Shown one piece after another: positions 12,035 through 23,879 of a stretch of DNA of 64,000 bases (position 1 is the stretch's first letter; each line of letters begins with the position of its first letter). Source of the stretch: Ryuthela nishihirai. Lineage: Eukaryota; Arthropoda; Arachnida; Araneae; Heptathelidae. Where the stretch lies: the NCBI GenBank assembly GCA_038380435.1, contig JAWZYU010000025.1, positions 51,654,691 to 51,718,690 on the forward strand, read 5' to 3'. The notes beneath the pieces were generated by a model. The model was given only the letters and a program-made list of their open reading frames with translations. It searched no databases and was not told where the DNA came from. A program made the position numbers and the translations under genes.

Positions 12035-12720
12035 AAATGGCATGGTTAAAGCAACCATTTTGTCTACGAAATGGAATAAAACTGTGGCAGCGAATTTGTA
12101 TAGGAAATGACGTCACGGAGCTTCAGCAATGAATTTATCTAGAAGATAAAATTCTATTTCATAAGCAGCGAATTTTGATAACTGCTCCGTTAAAGTTGTA
12201 GCATTAGAGAATAAATTTGAGGAACGACGGACGCCCTTGCAATGTGATTATATCCACAGACATATTTGCAGAGAATCGACAATTCCGAAATATTTGACAA
12301 AGTTTTGATGTTTTTCACCTCCCATAGAATTCGCACATCTGAATGTCGCCTTTCCTTAGCTGAACTGAATCAATGCTCAATGAAGATCGACATCGCTCTG
12401 TGGGAATGTTCAGATTTTAAATCATCTCTGTCTTCACGAGCACGGCTCTCTGGAAGCTGTCTGGGTATACTCACCGTCTCCACTGAATTCAGAGAGCTCA
12501 CGTCAATTTGAAGTGGATTCGTCGTGTCTGTCTAGGAAACTTTCGTAGAGGAAACTTTGAAACGTACTCAACTTCGTCGAAGAAACTGCTTCAGCTTTTT
12601 TCTTTCTATGTGCAAGTCCATTTATGCACGAAAATGTTCAACATTTACACTTGTCTTGCGATACTTTGAATGCATTAGAGAGGAAAACATTTCCATTCTG
12701 GAATTCTTTCTCCTATGTTG
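12035..12720. other. Stretch without recognised genes
   Basis: A TGACGTCA palindrome lies at 12,108-12,115. The 81-residue open frame at 12,266-12,511 has no motif. Confidence 0.35.
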
Positions 12721-12732
12721 ATCAGTCAACGG

Positions 12733-13121
12733 GTTGGGTTGGGTTGTTTTACCTCTGAGCGGCACTTTTTTGCACACCATGGGCTAAATGGCCAGGTCAC
12801 AAGGACCCCGAAGGCTCAGAGAAGGTTGGGGGAGGGGAACCCACTGGAACAGCTGTTGGGAGACAGATGGTAGCCTCCCGTCAAGGCCATCCAGCGTGTT
12901 CTTTAACGTGCACAGGGTATGGCTCTCCCGCACACGGAGCCACGGCTTAACGTCCCATCCGACGGACGGCGGCCTTTCCAAGCCCATCGGTGTCCCCTAC
13001 TGACTGTGGGCAGGGCGGGAAATTTTGCGGAGATAAATCTCAACGCTGACCCAGCTGGGACTCGAACCTGGGAACTACAGATTACGAGCCTGGCGCGCTA
13101 CCCTGAGCCACCCCCGCACCT
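12733..13121 (-). mobile_element. SINE-A, full length
   Basis: Exact TSD ATCAGTCAACGG at 12,721-12,732 and 13,122-13,133. The A-box region has a small deletion (GCTACCCTGAGCC where other copies read GCTACCGACTGAGCC), so Pol III activity of this copy is doubtful. Confidence 0.93.
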
Positions 13122-13133
13122 ATCAGTCAACGG

Positions 13134-13851
13134 ACAGTTCCGATTGAATTCTTTTGGATCAACGCCAATTACATGGAATTATTTATCGGTCGTCAGCATA
13201 TTTCAGAAATGAACTAAACAGGCTCATTGGTAGTATGCGAGGAAGTTTTTAAATTGCAAATAGTCTTGGAGGCTAAAAGTAAAAAAAACATGCAACTCAC
13301 ACCTTTTTTTAAATATTTTATCACATTGCATTCGGGTAAATTTTCAAATTCACCTTGAGATTAACACAACCGTAAATTTGCGAATGAGGCTAAATCATTA
13401 ACTGTAAAGTACAGCCATATGCTGTATGCTCTATATATATAGTTCCCTATCACTGATATTGATTTTAATGAATTTATACCTTAATTGAAAAACTATCTTT
13501 GGCATTAAACGAACTCTCAGATAACAGAGTAATTTTTCTGATATCTATGACACATCAGTTTAGCAGTTTTGGCATGTTCCTATTTCGAAGTATCGCTCAG
13601 GTCACTCAAAATCAGTTCAGTGTTCTTCGACTTCAGTTCAATCTCAATACAATTACGTTATCCTAGCTGAATTACTGATATTTCCAATGCGATTTCTTAA
13701 AATCTTTTTAATATTTAAATTTATTAACATATGCACATGATTTGTTTTCTAATTCAACATACCTATACACTGTGTCGTGATATATGCATTGTTTAACTGT
13801 ATTTCCCGCATTTTTTAAGACCAATAAGAAATTAACCGTTAACTAGTTGTA
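13134..13851. other. AT-rich stretch, nothing recognised
   Basis: No gene or repeat is supported. Confidence 0.4.
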
Positions 13852-14741
13852 CAGTCGCTCAAAAAAGTATCCGAACACTATGGTTGATTGCAAAATTCAG
13901 AAAAAATATCTGGCATTGATTTTTTTAGAAATTAGTGATCTGGCAACCTTCGTGTCACGTGATTACAGAATTCAGGAAAAATATCTGGAGCATGTACAGC
14001 AACTGTACACGCTCCAGTTACCGTTCACAGCAAACTGGAGCGTGTGCAGTTACTGCACACGCTCTAGTTTGCTGTGAACGGTAACTGCACCCGCTCAATA
14101 TTTCAGTTAGTGAGCCCACACGATCTAGGTCTTTGGAGCTCACACGATCCAATGTGCTGTGAACATTAACCGCAACCGCTCCAGTCTGCTGTAAACGGTA
14201 ACTGCACATGCTCCATATTCATTGCATTATATATTCATACGCATTATATATATTAAAAAATATCCGAACACTATGATTGATTGCAAAATTCAGAAGAAAT
14301 ATCTGGCATTGATTTTTTTAGAAATTAGTGATCTGGCAACCTTCGTGTCACGTGACACGAAGGTTGCCAGATCACTAATTTCTAAAAACTTGTTGCCAGA
14401 TATTTTTTCCTGAATTCTGTAATCACGTGACACGAAGGTTGCAGATCACGAGCTCACAAAGACCTAGATCGTGTGGGCTCACTCACGGAAATATTGAGCG
14501 TGTGCAGTTACCGTTCACAGCAAACTGGAGCGTGTGTAGTAACTGCACACGCTCCAGTTTGCTGTGAACGGTAACTGGAGCGTGTTCAGTTGCTGTACAC
14601 GCTCCAGATATTTTTCCTGAATTCTGTAATCACGTGACACGAAGGTTGCCAGATCACTAATTTCTAAAAAAAATCGTTGCCAGATATTTTTTCTGAATTC
14701 TGTAATCAATCATAGTGTTCGGATACTTTTTTGAGCGACTG
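13852..14741. mobile_element. Composite palindromic MITE, about 890 bp
   Basis: The outer ends CAGTCGCTCAAAAAAGTATC and complement are flanked by TA (13,850-13,851 and 14,742-14,743). Inside are further partial ends (AAAAATATCCGAACACTATG at 14,258), CACGTGACACGAAGG palindromes near 14,350 and 14,632, and several copies of a second hairpin module built from GAGCGTGTGCAGTTACCGTT and complements (14,000-14,090, 14,497-14,610). It looks like nested insertion or repeated hairpin duplication. No transposase is present. Confidence 0.85.
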
Positions 14742-15547
14742 TACAATTAGTTCTAAGGCACACCAATAAATGTTTAAAATGCAGTCACAACGAATTCAGT
14801 TTCTGCATGAAATTGAAAACTTTGCTGAGTCTACTCGTTTACCATCCATTTAAACAGAAACTCTTTGCTGCATTGCTTTAAACGCATCTTTTTGTTGTAG
14901 GTATAAAACAGCTCGGAAGGAAATATTTGTTCTAAAATTCCTTGCGTTTCGGAATGAATTGGCAAATCGATGGAAAAATTAAAAATGTAAACTGTCATTT
15001 TAAAATAAAGACTAAACATAAAGACACCACATGAACATGCAAAATTATTTTAAGTGGTACGATTGAAGAGAATAATTAAGTTTTTTATGGTTACCAAGTA
15101 ACAAAGGTTAAAGGTTTCATGATAATGAATTAATTTCTGTGAAATTGTCTAAAATAGGAGCGATATTAAGGAACTTTAGTACAAATGAAATGCAGCCGTT
15201 ATTTTGGTCGCATTTAATTTCATTACATTAGTATTTTATTCTTCTTGACTGTACCTGGCTTCTTTGCACCCGTATTATTTCGTTGCTCTATAAGCCATTG
15301 TGATTATCTTTATGAAATTTATATCTGCTTTGTTTTATTCACGTTTCAGCTTTTACTATTCAAAGTTCGGTTTTCGATTATTTTTATCTCGTTTTCAAAA
15401 AAAAAAATGCCTTCTTTTGTCGTCTGTCTGTAGATGTTCCAACTTTTTTGTTTTCAGAGATATATCAAAACTTTTTTGGGGAGGTTGGATAGCTGTTGAC
15501 GAAATATTTTGAATCGCAGTTTTTAACTCTTCCAAGAGTTTAAATTG
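14742..15547. other. AT-rich stretch, nothing recognised
   Basis: No gene or repeat is supported; short frames near 14,831 (minus) and 15,245 (plus) lack motifs. Confidence 0.4.
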
Positions 15548-15562
15548 AGCCCTCTAACGGTG

Positions 15563-15954
15563 GGGTGGAGGTGGCTCAGTAAGTAGCGCGCCAGGCTCGT
15601 AATCTGTAGTTCCCAGGTTCGAGTCCCAGATGAACAGAGTTAGCTTTATATTCACAGAACTCCCCGTCCTCCGTCTTCAGCAGGGGACAACGGTACACAA
15701 ATAATCGAAATTGTGGGCTTGGAAAGGCCGCCGTCCGTCCGATAGGGCATTAAGCCGGCAGCCCTGCGTGGGAGAGCCATACCCTGTGCACTTTAAAGAA
15801 CAAGCTGGATGACCTTGACGGGGAGACCAACTGCATCCAAACAGCTGTCTTATGTGTTCCCTTACCCAACCTTCTCTGAGCCTTAGGGGTGCTTGTGACC
15901 TGTGCCAATTGTGTGCAACAAAGTGCTGCTCAGAGGTAAAGCAACCCAACCCAA
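15563..15954 (+). mobile_element. SINE-A, diverged full-length copy
   Basis: The head is well preserved (GTGGCTCAGTAAGTAGCGCG and GGTTCGAGTCCC); the body is diverged with a 15-20 bp insertion near 15,690-15,715. The TSD AGCCCTCTAACGGTG (15 bp) is exact at 15,548-15,562 and 15,955-15,969, which fixes the ends in spite of the divergence. Confidence 0.92.
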
Positions 15955-15969
15955 AGCCCTCTAACGGTG

Positions 15970-16497
15970 AAAAAAGTTGAAAATTTAAACTTTGAATGGA
16001 TATTGCAAATGATGTATTTATGCTACAATTTGAAAATTTGTTGTTCGAATGTGGAGATCATGAAGTTTGCATTGACAACAATTTGTCCCCTTACATCAGG
16101 GGGGGGGGGGACGCAACAGTTTTGTTTTTCAAATGATAATTGGAAAGTTCTTTTTAAGTTAGATTGGTACTAAAGAAATATTATAATTCGCATTTTCCAA
16201 GCCCTTAGACAGTTTTAATTTTCATGATTAGAGGTTACGGAGTATGTAACTGGCAAAACTATTAATAACATTGCAAGTGAAGAGTGAAAATGTTTTCCAA
16301 TGACAGCAACAATCTGCCCCCTCTTTCCAGAGAGGTGTTATAAAAATAACGTTTTCATTTTAAGGAATAAAAGACAAATACTTTTATGTCGTATAAGTAT
16401 TAATAAAACATTACTATTTGCATTTTCCCAATCATCCATTAGTTCGAATTGAAACTTTTAAAGAATGTGAAAAGTGGGTTAACGAAAAAACTTCATT
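15970..16497. other. AT-rich stretch, nothing recognised
   Basis: It contains a G10-type homopolymer at about 16,100-16,110. No gene is supported. Confidence 0.4.
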
Positions 16498-16510
16498 GTC
16501 TTTGAAAATT

Positions 16511-16878
16511 GGGGCGTAATCTGTAGTCTGTAGTTCCCAGGTTCGAGTCCCAGCTGGGTCAGCGTTGAGATTTATCTCCGCAAAACTCCCCGCCCTGCCC
16601 ACGGTCAACAGGGGATACCTATGGGCTTAGAAAGGCCGCCGTCCGTCGGATGGGACGTTAAGCCGTGGCCCCGTGTGCGGGAGAGAGCAATATCCTGTGC
16701 ACGTTAAAGAACACGCTGGATGGCTTTGACGGGAGGCTACCATCTGTCTCCCAACAGATGTTCCAGTAGGTTCCCTCCCCCAACCTTCTCTGAGTCCTCG
16801 GGGTCCATGTGACCTGGCCATTTAGCCCGTTGAGTGTAAAAAAAGTACCGCTCAGAGGTAAAACAATCCAATCCAAAA
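16511..16878 (+). mobile_element. SINE-A with the A-box region deleted
   Basis: GGGGCG is joined directly to TAATCTGTAG, removing the A box, while the B box GGTTCGAGTCC remains. An imperfect TSD (GTCTTTGAAAA at 16,498-16,508, GTCTTTAAAAA at 16,879-16,889) flanks it, so the deletion may already have been present in the inserted cDNA. Confidence 0.88.
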
Positions 16879-16889
16879 GTCTTTAAAAA

Positions 16890-17549
16890 CGAGATTTGTA
16901 CATTCGCCAGAAGCGATAAGTGTTCTCTAGTTAACTTTATTTTTTCCTTTAATCTTGTTTGATGCACCCAAAAAAGACACGAGGCTACACATATAGCTTA
17001 GGTAATACTCGCTCACCAAGCAAACGAATTCAACACCTGTTTAAACTGTTTTTTCGTTATCGTTCTAACAACCGCTTGCATGTTAGCATCGAGCGAATAG
17101 AGTCTGTGTCGCTACCATTTGTGTAGCACGTGAGTTGTCGCCCTCGCCGGGAAATGCATGATCGACCTCAGTGTGTTCGTCAACACACGTGTTCATCGCA
17201 ACACGCTCCATTCTCATTCGGCATTATTAAGTGAGGCAGTTTTTGGCTCAAAATAGAATCCCAACGATGAAACATCCACCTTGTGAAAGGGATCCATTTT
17301 GACGACGTGCAGCATATAAAGAGGCTTGCGAAAGAGCATCTAGGGAGTGTTCCCAAAGAGGAGTTTCAAAAATGTTTCGAAGCATGGAGAATGGTGAAGT
17401 GCATTAGGGCCAACGGGGGAGTGCTTTGACGAGGATAACATTTGATTTCTGCAATTTTCCGATCATAAAAGTTTTATACACGTAGTCACGTTCCTTCTAC
17501 GCCACACCTCGTGCAAAAACAACTAATCTAATAGGCTTTCTTAAGGTTG
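16890..17549. other. Stretch without recognised genes
   Basis: Bases 17,080-17,340 are less AT-rich and end in a TATA-like CATATAAAGAGGC at about 17,316. A promoter is conceivable, but no downstream coding exon is seen. Confidence 0.3.
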
Positions 17550-17564
17550 GAGACGAGAGAGAAT

Positions 17565-17937
17565 TGGGTTGTTTTACCTCTGAGCGGCACTTTTTTGCAC
17601 ACCATGGGCTAAATGGCCAGGTCACATGGACCCCGTAGGCTCAGAGAAGGTTGGGGTAGGGGACCCACTGGAACAGCTGTTGGGAGACAGATGGTAGCCT
17701 CCCGTCAAGGCCGTCCAGCGTGTTCTTTAACGTGCACAGGGTATGGCTCTCCCGCACACGGGGCCACGGCTTAACGTCCCATCCGACGAACGGCGGCCTT
17801 TCCAAGCCCATCGGTGTCCCCTACTGACCGTGGACAGGGCGGAGAATTTTGCGGAGATAAATCTCAACGCTGACCCATCTGGGAACTACAGATTACGAGC
17901 CTGGCGCGCTACCGACTGAGCCACCCCCTGCCCCAGA
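17565..17937 (-). mobile_element. SINE-A, nearly full length
   Basis: Exact TSD GAGACGAGAGAGAAT (15 bp) at 17,550-17,564 and 17,938-17,952. A deletion at 17,880 removes the B box (GACCCATCTGGGAACTACAG), so this copy should be transcriptionally dead despite otherwise high similarity. Confidence 0.93.
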
Positions 17938-17952
17938 GAGACGAGAGAGAAT

Positions 17953-18636
17953 GAACTGTATAAAAGGGAACGTAGTCAACAATTTTGTGTGACTCTCATT
18001 TCTTTCTTAAAATATATGATAGTGATTAAAAAAATAGAAACGATATTTTTTGTCCATGAGAGCTGAAGAATACAAATATAATTTCTCATGGGTAACGAGT
18101 ATATTTTTTAAATATTTGGATTCGATATATTTTTAAAGATAAATGTTATTAATAATAGTGTAGGGAAGCCCCTTTACTTTTTGAAGAAAATAGGGCACCG
18201 GCACTTGAACTGTCATTTTATTAGATTCTGTGATATTTTGGAGGAATAGACGGGCACACCAAAATGAGTTATTTATGAATTTAGGTCCAGGGATGCCTGA
18301 AACGTATATTTTCCTTGAAATCTCAAAACTTTCATAACAAAAATATAACAAATGTTTTCTATAATGTTCCGATCAGAAAGTAAAAAACCCCCCGGTACAT
18401 TTTTTAATGATTGCATCACTGGTTATTAATGAAATTCAATCTATTTTTCCTTGGGGAGGGGGATGCAGTCTCATAACCGTCCCTAAACTCTACAGTCAAT
18501 ACTTATCCTCTGGTACATTAAAATAATAACTATTAAAGGAATTATGATCACGAATTGAATTCGCGAATGAATAGAACCTCTCGAATGGATTGGAATTAAA
18601 AGTAATAACGTTTTGTGTCACTTACTGATTTGTAGA
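17953..18636. other. AT-rich stretch, nothing recognised
   Basis: No gene or repeat is supported. Confidence 0.4.
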
Positions 18637-19012
18637 AGAGGCTGTCTCTGCCGGTAGCGCACCAGAATCGTAATCTGCAGTTCCCAGATTCGAGTCCAAA
18701 TTGTGCCAGTTTTGAGAACTATTTCCCCTAAAACCCCACCCTGCACTCGTGTGAGAAAGGGGGACACCGTTGTGCTTGATGAAGAGACCGTGCCGTCTGT
18801 CGGATGGGACTTAAAGCTGTGGTTCCGTGTGCTGGAATGTCATACTACGTTAACATTAAAGAACAGGCGAAATAGCCTTGACGGAAGGCTCCTTTATGTC
18901 TCCTAGGAGCTCTCCCGTCAGTCCCCTTTCACCAATCTTCATTGAGCACGTGGGATCCCTGTGACCTGTCCATTTAGTCCATTGCGTGCAAAAAGTGTCG
19001 TTCAGAGGTAAA
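18637..19012 (+). mobile_element. SINE-A, old and diverged
   Basis: All parts are recognisable, from the head (CGGTAGCGCACCAGAATCGT, then CCCAGATTCGAGTCC) to the tail (GTTCAGAGGTAAAA), but with many substitutions and no clear TSD. Confidence 0.82.
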
Positions 19013-19971
19013 AAAAATAAAAAATCAAGTATTGCACATTAAACGTTTTTCTATCCTCTACTAATGACCGTAATTAGAAGACAATGTTAGGCGAGGAAGC
19101 AAATGATTGAGACAGTTATTATTATTATCCTGGGTTTCGCTTCATATCTGCTGAAAAGAAAAATCACTTCCCCATGCGCTGAAACCGTGCCTGAACATAA
19201 AAAAAAAACTTTGGCACCTTCCATAGAGAAGTTGATAGTAACTCTTATTATTCTCAATTACTAATCTTTCTACTGGTAGGCAAAAGGCTAAATAAATTTG
19301 AAACGAAAATTTGAAATTTCAAACACTTAAACGAGAGGAAAAGAAAATGACGTTTAAAATGACTCGTGATGCAGTTTAACATCAATTTTTGTCTTTAACT
19401 TTAACAACAGAAGCTGCTGCCAATTATTCACTTTTTGGAAGAACAAACAATGGATCAGACTTTCAGAAACTAATAGATCATTAGAACTTTGAACGGTCAT
19501 GAATATGGAGTGAAGAAAAGCATTTGGGATTTCCTTTTTTTTATCATTGACTTTAAAGAGGAGAAAATGAAAAAAAAATAACAAAATAAAAAAAGACTGA
19601 AGATAAAAAGTTTTTAAAAAAACCAGAAGCGGAATATAAATGGAAGAATAAAAAGAAAGAAGAATAAAAATATAAACTAAACAGAAAATTAGAAGCTAAA
19701 CATAAAAATATAAGTTAAAGAAAAATATTTAAATTAAGGAGAAAAATTGAAGCTAAAGAGAAAACGAAAGGTAAGTAGCAAACAAACAAAACTAAAAAAA
19801 CTGGACTATAGCAAAAAAAAATCCCTTTTTTATTTCTTTTTATCTTCCTTATACAAGTAAGGTATTAAAACTGATGAATGATCAAAAAAACATAAAAAAA
19901 ATGTTATTTTCAATCTATTTGGAGCAAAGATATTTCCACGGTGTTTCGCATCCAATATCTCACCTAATGTA
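19013..19971. other. A-rich stretch
   Basis: Bases 19,580-19,800 are very A-rich on the plus strand (repeated AAACTAAA, AGAAAAA and ATAAAAA words). No gene is supported; the 76-residue minus frame at 19,354-19,584 has no motif. Confidence 0.4.
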
Positions 19972-20523
19972 CAGTCGCTCGAAAAAGTATCCTAACACTA
20001 TGGTTGATTACAGAATTCAGAAAAAATATCTGGCAGCGATTTTTTTTTAGAAATTAGTGATCTGGCAACCTTCGTGTCACGTGATTACAGAATTCAGAAA
20101 AAATATCTGGAGCGTGTACAGCAACTGTACACGCTCCTCACTAATTTCTAAAAAAATCGTTGCCAGATATTTTTTCTGAATTCTATAATCGACCATGGTG
20201 TTCGGATACTTTTTTGAGCGACTGTAGGTGGTCATATTATTTTGATACTAGATCATGTGGGCTCACTCACGGAAATATTGAGCGTGTGCAGTTACCGTTC
20301 ACAGCAAACTGGAGCGTGTGCAGTAACTGCACACGCTCCAGTTTGCTGTGAACGGTAACTGGAGCGTGTACAGTTGCTGTACACGCTCCAGATATTTTTC
20401 CTCAATTCTGTAAGCACGTGACACGAAGGTTGCCAGATCACTAATTTCTAAAAAATCATTGCCAGATATTTTTTCTGAATTCTGTAATCAACCATAGTGT
20501 TCGGATACTTTTTTGAGCGACTG
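19972..20523. mobile_element. Two adjoining palindromic MITE units
   Basis: The first unit (19,972-20,224) has both ends and TA flanks. A second segment (20,227-20,523) shares only the right end and is rich in the GAGCGTGTGCAGTTACCGTT hairpin module (20,280-20,390). Either one element inserted into another or a larger composite lost part of its left arm. Confidence 0.82.
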
Positions 20524-21090
20524 TACCATAATCAAAATGGCGACATATTTTTGAACTCATTTATCAAGAACATTTTTAACCAACAGAACGAATCGCACAT
20601 TCTGAACAGAAGCAGTAAGATCTGCTCATTCCAAATATATTGTAAAACACATAAAAAGAATCAGGAAACTTCCGCTGCCTTCCCTCTGGTTTCTCTCCAT
20701 TTGCGAGCGTTGTTGTTAATAAGCGATGAGCTTTGTTGGCCACATTCACAATTTATGCTTAAGCGAAGTGAGCTCCTCTGCTAATTCCTTGATTTACGGA
20801 CACGTCATCACGGAGCAGCGGCGAAGGCGAATTTCTCGACTCACTGGTAATTGGTATTAATTGCGCCTCGCAGACTCTCCCAAGGAACATTAATGTCAGA
20901 ATTCTTTGGAGCTCTAAATTTTTGATTCCTCTGAGAGTCCGATAATCTCTATGACAACCCAAAAATTATTTCAATCCATTCCAGAAACTGTAAAATATTT
21001 CTAATAAAAATCATTGTATTGCAATGTAAGATTATATTGTTGGGTATTGGTGTCGTTTGTCATAATTATTTTTGGTTATAAGTATTGTTT
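20524..21090. other. Stretch without recognised genes
   Basis: No gene is supported. The minus frame 20,759-20,962 and plus frame 20,497-20,784 have no motifs, and the latter starts in the MITE. Confidence 0.35.
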
Positions 21091-21094
21091 GCCT

Positions 21095-21478
21095 CTCTCT
21101 TTACCTCTCTTTATTACCTCTGAGGCCCTTTTTTTGCACCCAATGGGCTAAATGGTCAGGTCACAAGGACCCCCCAGCGTCGAGATTTATCTCTGCTAGA
21201 CGCCCCAACCCCCGCCCTTCCTTGCTCTTGGTGAGAAAGGGAACACCGATGGGCTTGGAAAGGCCATCGTCCATCAGCTGGGACGTTAGGGCGTGACCCC
21301 GAGTGCAGGAGAACCACACAATGTGCACGTTAAGAGGCACGACGCTCGATGGCCTCGAAAAGGACGCTACCAACCCCTACTCCCTCAACCTCTCCGAGTC
21401 TTTTGGGTCCTTGTGACCTGACCGTTTAGCCCATTGTGTATAAAAAAGTTTCGTTCAGCAGTAAAACAATTCAATTCT
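21095..21478 (+). mobile_element. Chimeric SINE-A: inverted tail piece joined to a plus-strand body
   Basis: Bases 21,110-21,173 are a minus-oriented SINE tail (CCTCTGAGGCCCTTTTTTTGC to GGTCACAAGGACC). At 21,174 this switches to a plus-oriented copy beginning after the head (GTCGAGATTTATCTC) and running to its own tail (CAGTAAAACAATTC). Tail sequence is therefore at both ends in opposite orientation. It may be twin priming, template switching or two insertions followed by deletion. Confidence 0.8.
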
Positions 21479-21479
21479 C

Positions 21480-22535
21480 ATAATAAGGTAAAAACAAATC
21501 ATGTTATTATTATTGAAATTCTTAATTTGTTTTTTTCTTATTTTTATAGAGAAACTATAATACTTTCTTTCAAACTTTTGCAGAAGAAATAAGTATGTGT
21601 TTATTATGCAAGCATAGGAGATTATTTCATTACTTTTGACCTATTTTTGATGAGCTCTTTTGCATCAACCGAATATTTCTTTAGTTAAATATAAAGTTGA
21701 TAATTTAATCATTCCATCTCTTCATCTCTTTAAAATAATTAAACGTTTGCACTCTTTTGGAAAGAGGCAGAATTTCAGTTATGAGTTCTCTTGGTTTCCG
21801 AATCTCTTGTGCTTCACAACAATAAAAACACCACGTGACAAAATCACTTGAAGAACCAAAGGGAAAAAAAGAGTTTTTAAATAAGTTAAGCGCCGCCAGG
21901 AATGTGGATATTATAAAAATCAAAATGCTAAAAGAAAACAACAGTCTTGATTGTGAATCGAAAAATCCTTCAAGGAGTGTTTCATTTTTTTTGCCATTGA
22001 AATTAATTGATACCTGAAATATGAAAAGCTAAAGATAACAATTCAGTCTCTCACAGCGTGACAAAAATATCTAATTAATAAATAAAACCCATTTTGTCTC
22101 GATCCCCTGAGATCGGTGCTTGAGGGGAAGTAAGAGCTTCAGAGAAATCAGCTTCTCATTTGCGCCCGCAATAGCAGAAATTATCAAGAATTCGAACATT
22201 TTAGGCGTTTTTTAAAAACACAGAAATTCTCTCTGCAGCCTGAAACCAGACATTGTTACTTATAAAATCAACTAGCTGATAATGTGCCCCCCCCCCCTGC
22301 GAATTATAATAGTCGCAACAGATGAGAAAAATATATACTACAGATTATTTTTTTAAATAGTGTTTCTAAAGAACATTACATTGGATGGCAAAACAAATTG
22401 CAGCATTTGGCAAGAATAATTTCTGAAAGTAAATTAATTAACTAAAAAATGTACCGCAACGGCGTTCCGGTACATTTTTTTACTGAGTAACCTTTTACCA
22501 GTCACTTTAATTGGCATCATCAGTCCATCTTAAAT
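21480..22535. other. AT-rich stretch, nothing recognised
   Basis: Overlapping frames on both strands around 21,660-22,017 lack motifs. A C homopolymer lies near 22,286-22,296. Confidence 0.4.
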
Positions 22536-22632
22536 GGGGTGGAGATTGGCCAAAGCGAGCCAGACTCGTAATCTGCTAGGTTCTGCCAGGTTCGAGTCCC
22601 CTTTGTGTCAAAGTTGAGATTTATCTCCGCTA
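22536..22632 (+). mobile_element. SINE-A head fragment
   Basis: Only the tRNA-related head and its junction to the body remain (GCCAGACTCGTAATCTG, AGGTTCGAGTCC, GTTGAGATTTATCTCCGC). The copy stops within the A+T run TAATAAATAATA, so the 3' end is missing. Confidence 0.8.
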
Positions 22633-23879
22633 ATAAATAATATTTAATTAATAATTAATACTGTCTCTGCCAATTAGAAGGAAAAAAACAGCATCACAAT
22701 GAATGTAGAGACATAAAATTATACACCTGTAGGTTTTGGGTTTGCACGGTCAAAAAAATTCAACTCATTTCGATTTACGTGGTGATAGATTCTGGATTAC
22801 GCGGTACGGACTGAGATATTTTTATTTGCGTATAATACATATTATGCAATAGCAGAGGCATAGCGTCAGGAGAGATTATTAGATAGATAGATAGATAGAT
22901 AATTTATTGTCAGAATATGCAGTACTTTACATTTACATGTTTTTTTACCTTAGAACTGAAGTTATAATGAAATATATATAATGTTGTATATCTCAGATAC
23001 ACAATTTCAAAATATTACATTTTACAATATATATTCTTCTTTATACATAGTTTGTCCAATAAAAATCATATATTTATTCATACCATATATATGGAAAATT
23101 TTAATACTATATTTCATTAGTGTTTTATAATTTTACTTATATTTTTCAGTAAAAGTCTGAGAAAAAAATGTTGAGTCTTCCACGAGAGTAAAAACTCGCT
23201 TGTGGAAGAAATTTAACAGTTATGTTGTAATAAAATGAAAAGGCAACATGCTTCAGTTTCACATTTCCTCGCACTTTGCTAGCTTGATCAAAAAATCTAA
23301 GTAAATATTTAACTAATTTTTAAGTTTGAAAATTATCATTAAGAATAAATGAAATAAAAAAAAGTAAAATGACTTTACTGGGTAGAAAAACAGAAAAAAA
23401 TATAAAAATCCATATTGAACTGTGCGTTACAGAAATGTGTCGCCATTCACTTATTATATTCTTATAGTACTATTAATTATAATTAATTTTATAAAAAAAT
23501 ATTAAAGTGTTAATGCTTTTAGTAACGCAAACCTAGTAGAAATACTAGTAGAAACTGAACATTCTAGATAAGATATAAACTCAACGAGATGTAAATTTAT
23601 TAACAATAGAGGATAAGTATTTGAAAAAAATGTCGCATGGTACTTATTTTTAATTGCTAAAGACTGGTTAAAAGATACAAATTATAATCAAAAAGTTTTA
23701 TATTTTTGCTTTTTTTTTAAAGATTACAAGAAAGATTTTAAATTTAAATTAGTCTGAGCCGATAAAGCTTGATTTCGAAATCATCTCTAATAAAAGATAA
23801 TAACAGAGCAATTCGAAAAATAGCGATCGTTATTTACGTAACAATGCACTTGAGGGGAATTGATGAGATTAAAGCAAAA
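22633..23879. other. AT-rich stretch with a GATA microsatellite
   Basis: (GATA)n lies at about 22,882-22,903. The rest is AT-rich and no gene or dispersed repeat is recognised. Confidence 0.45.
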
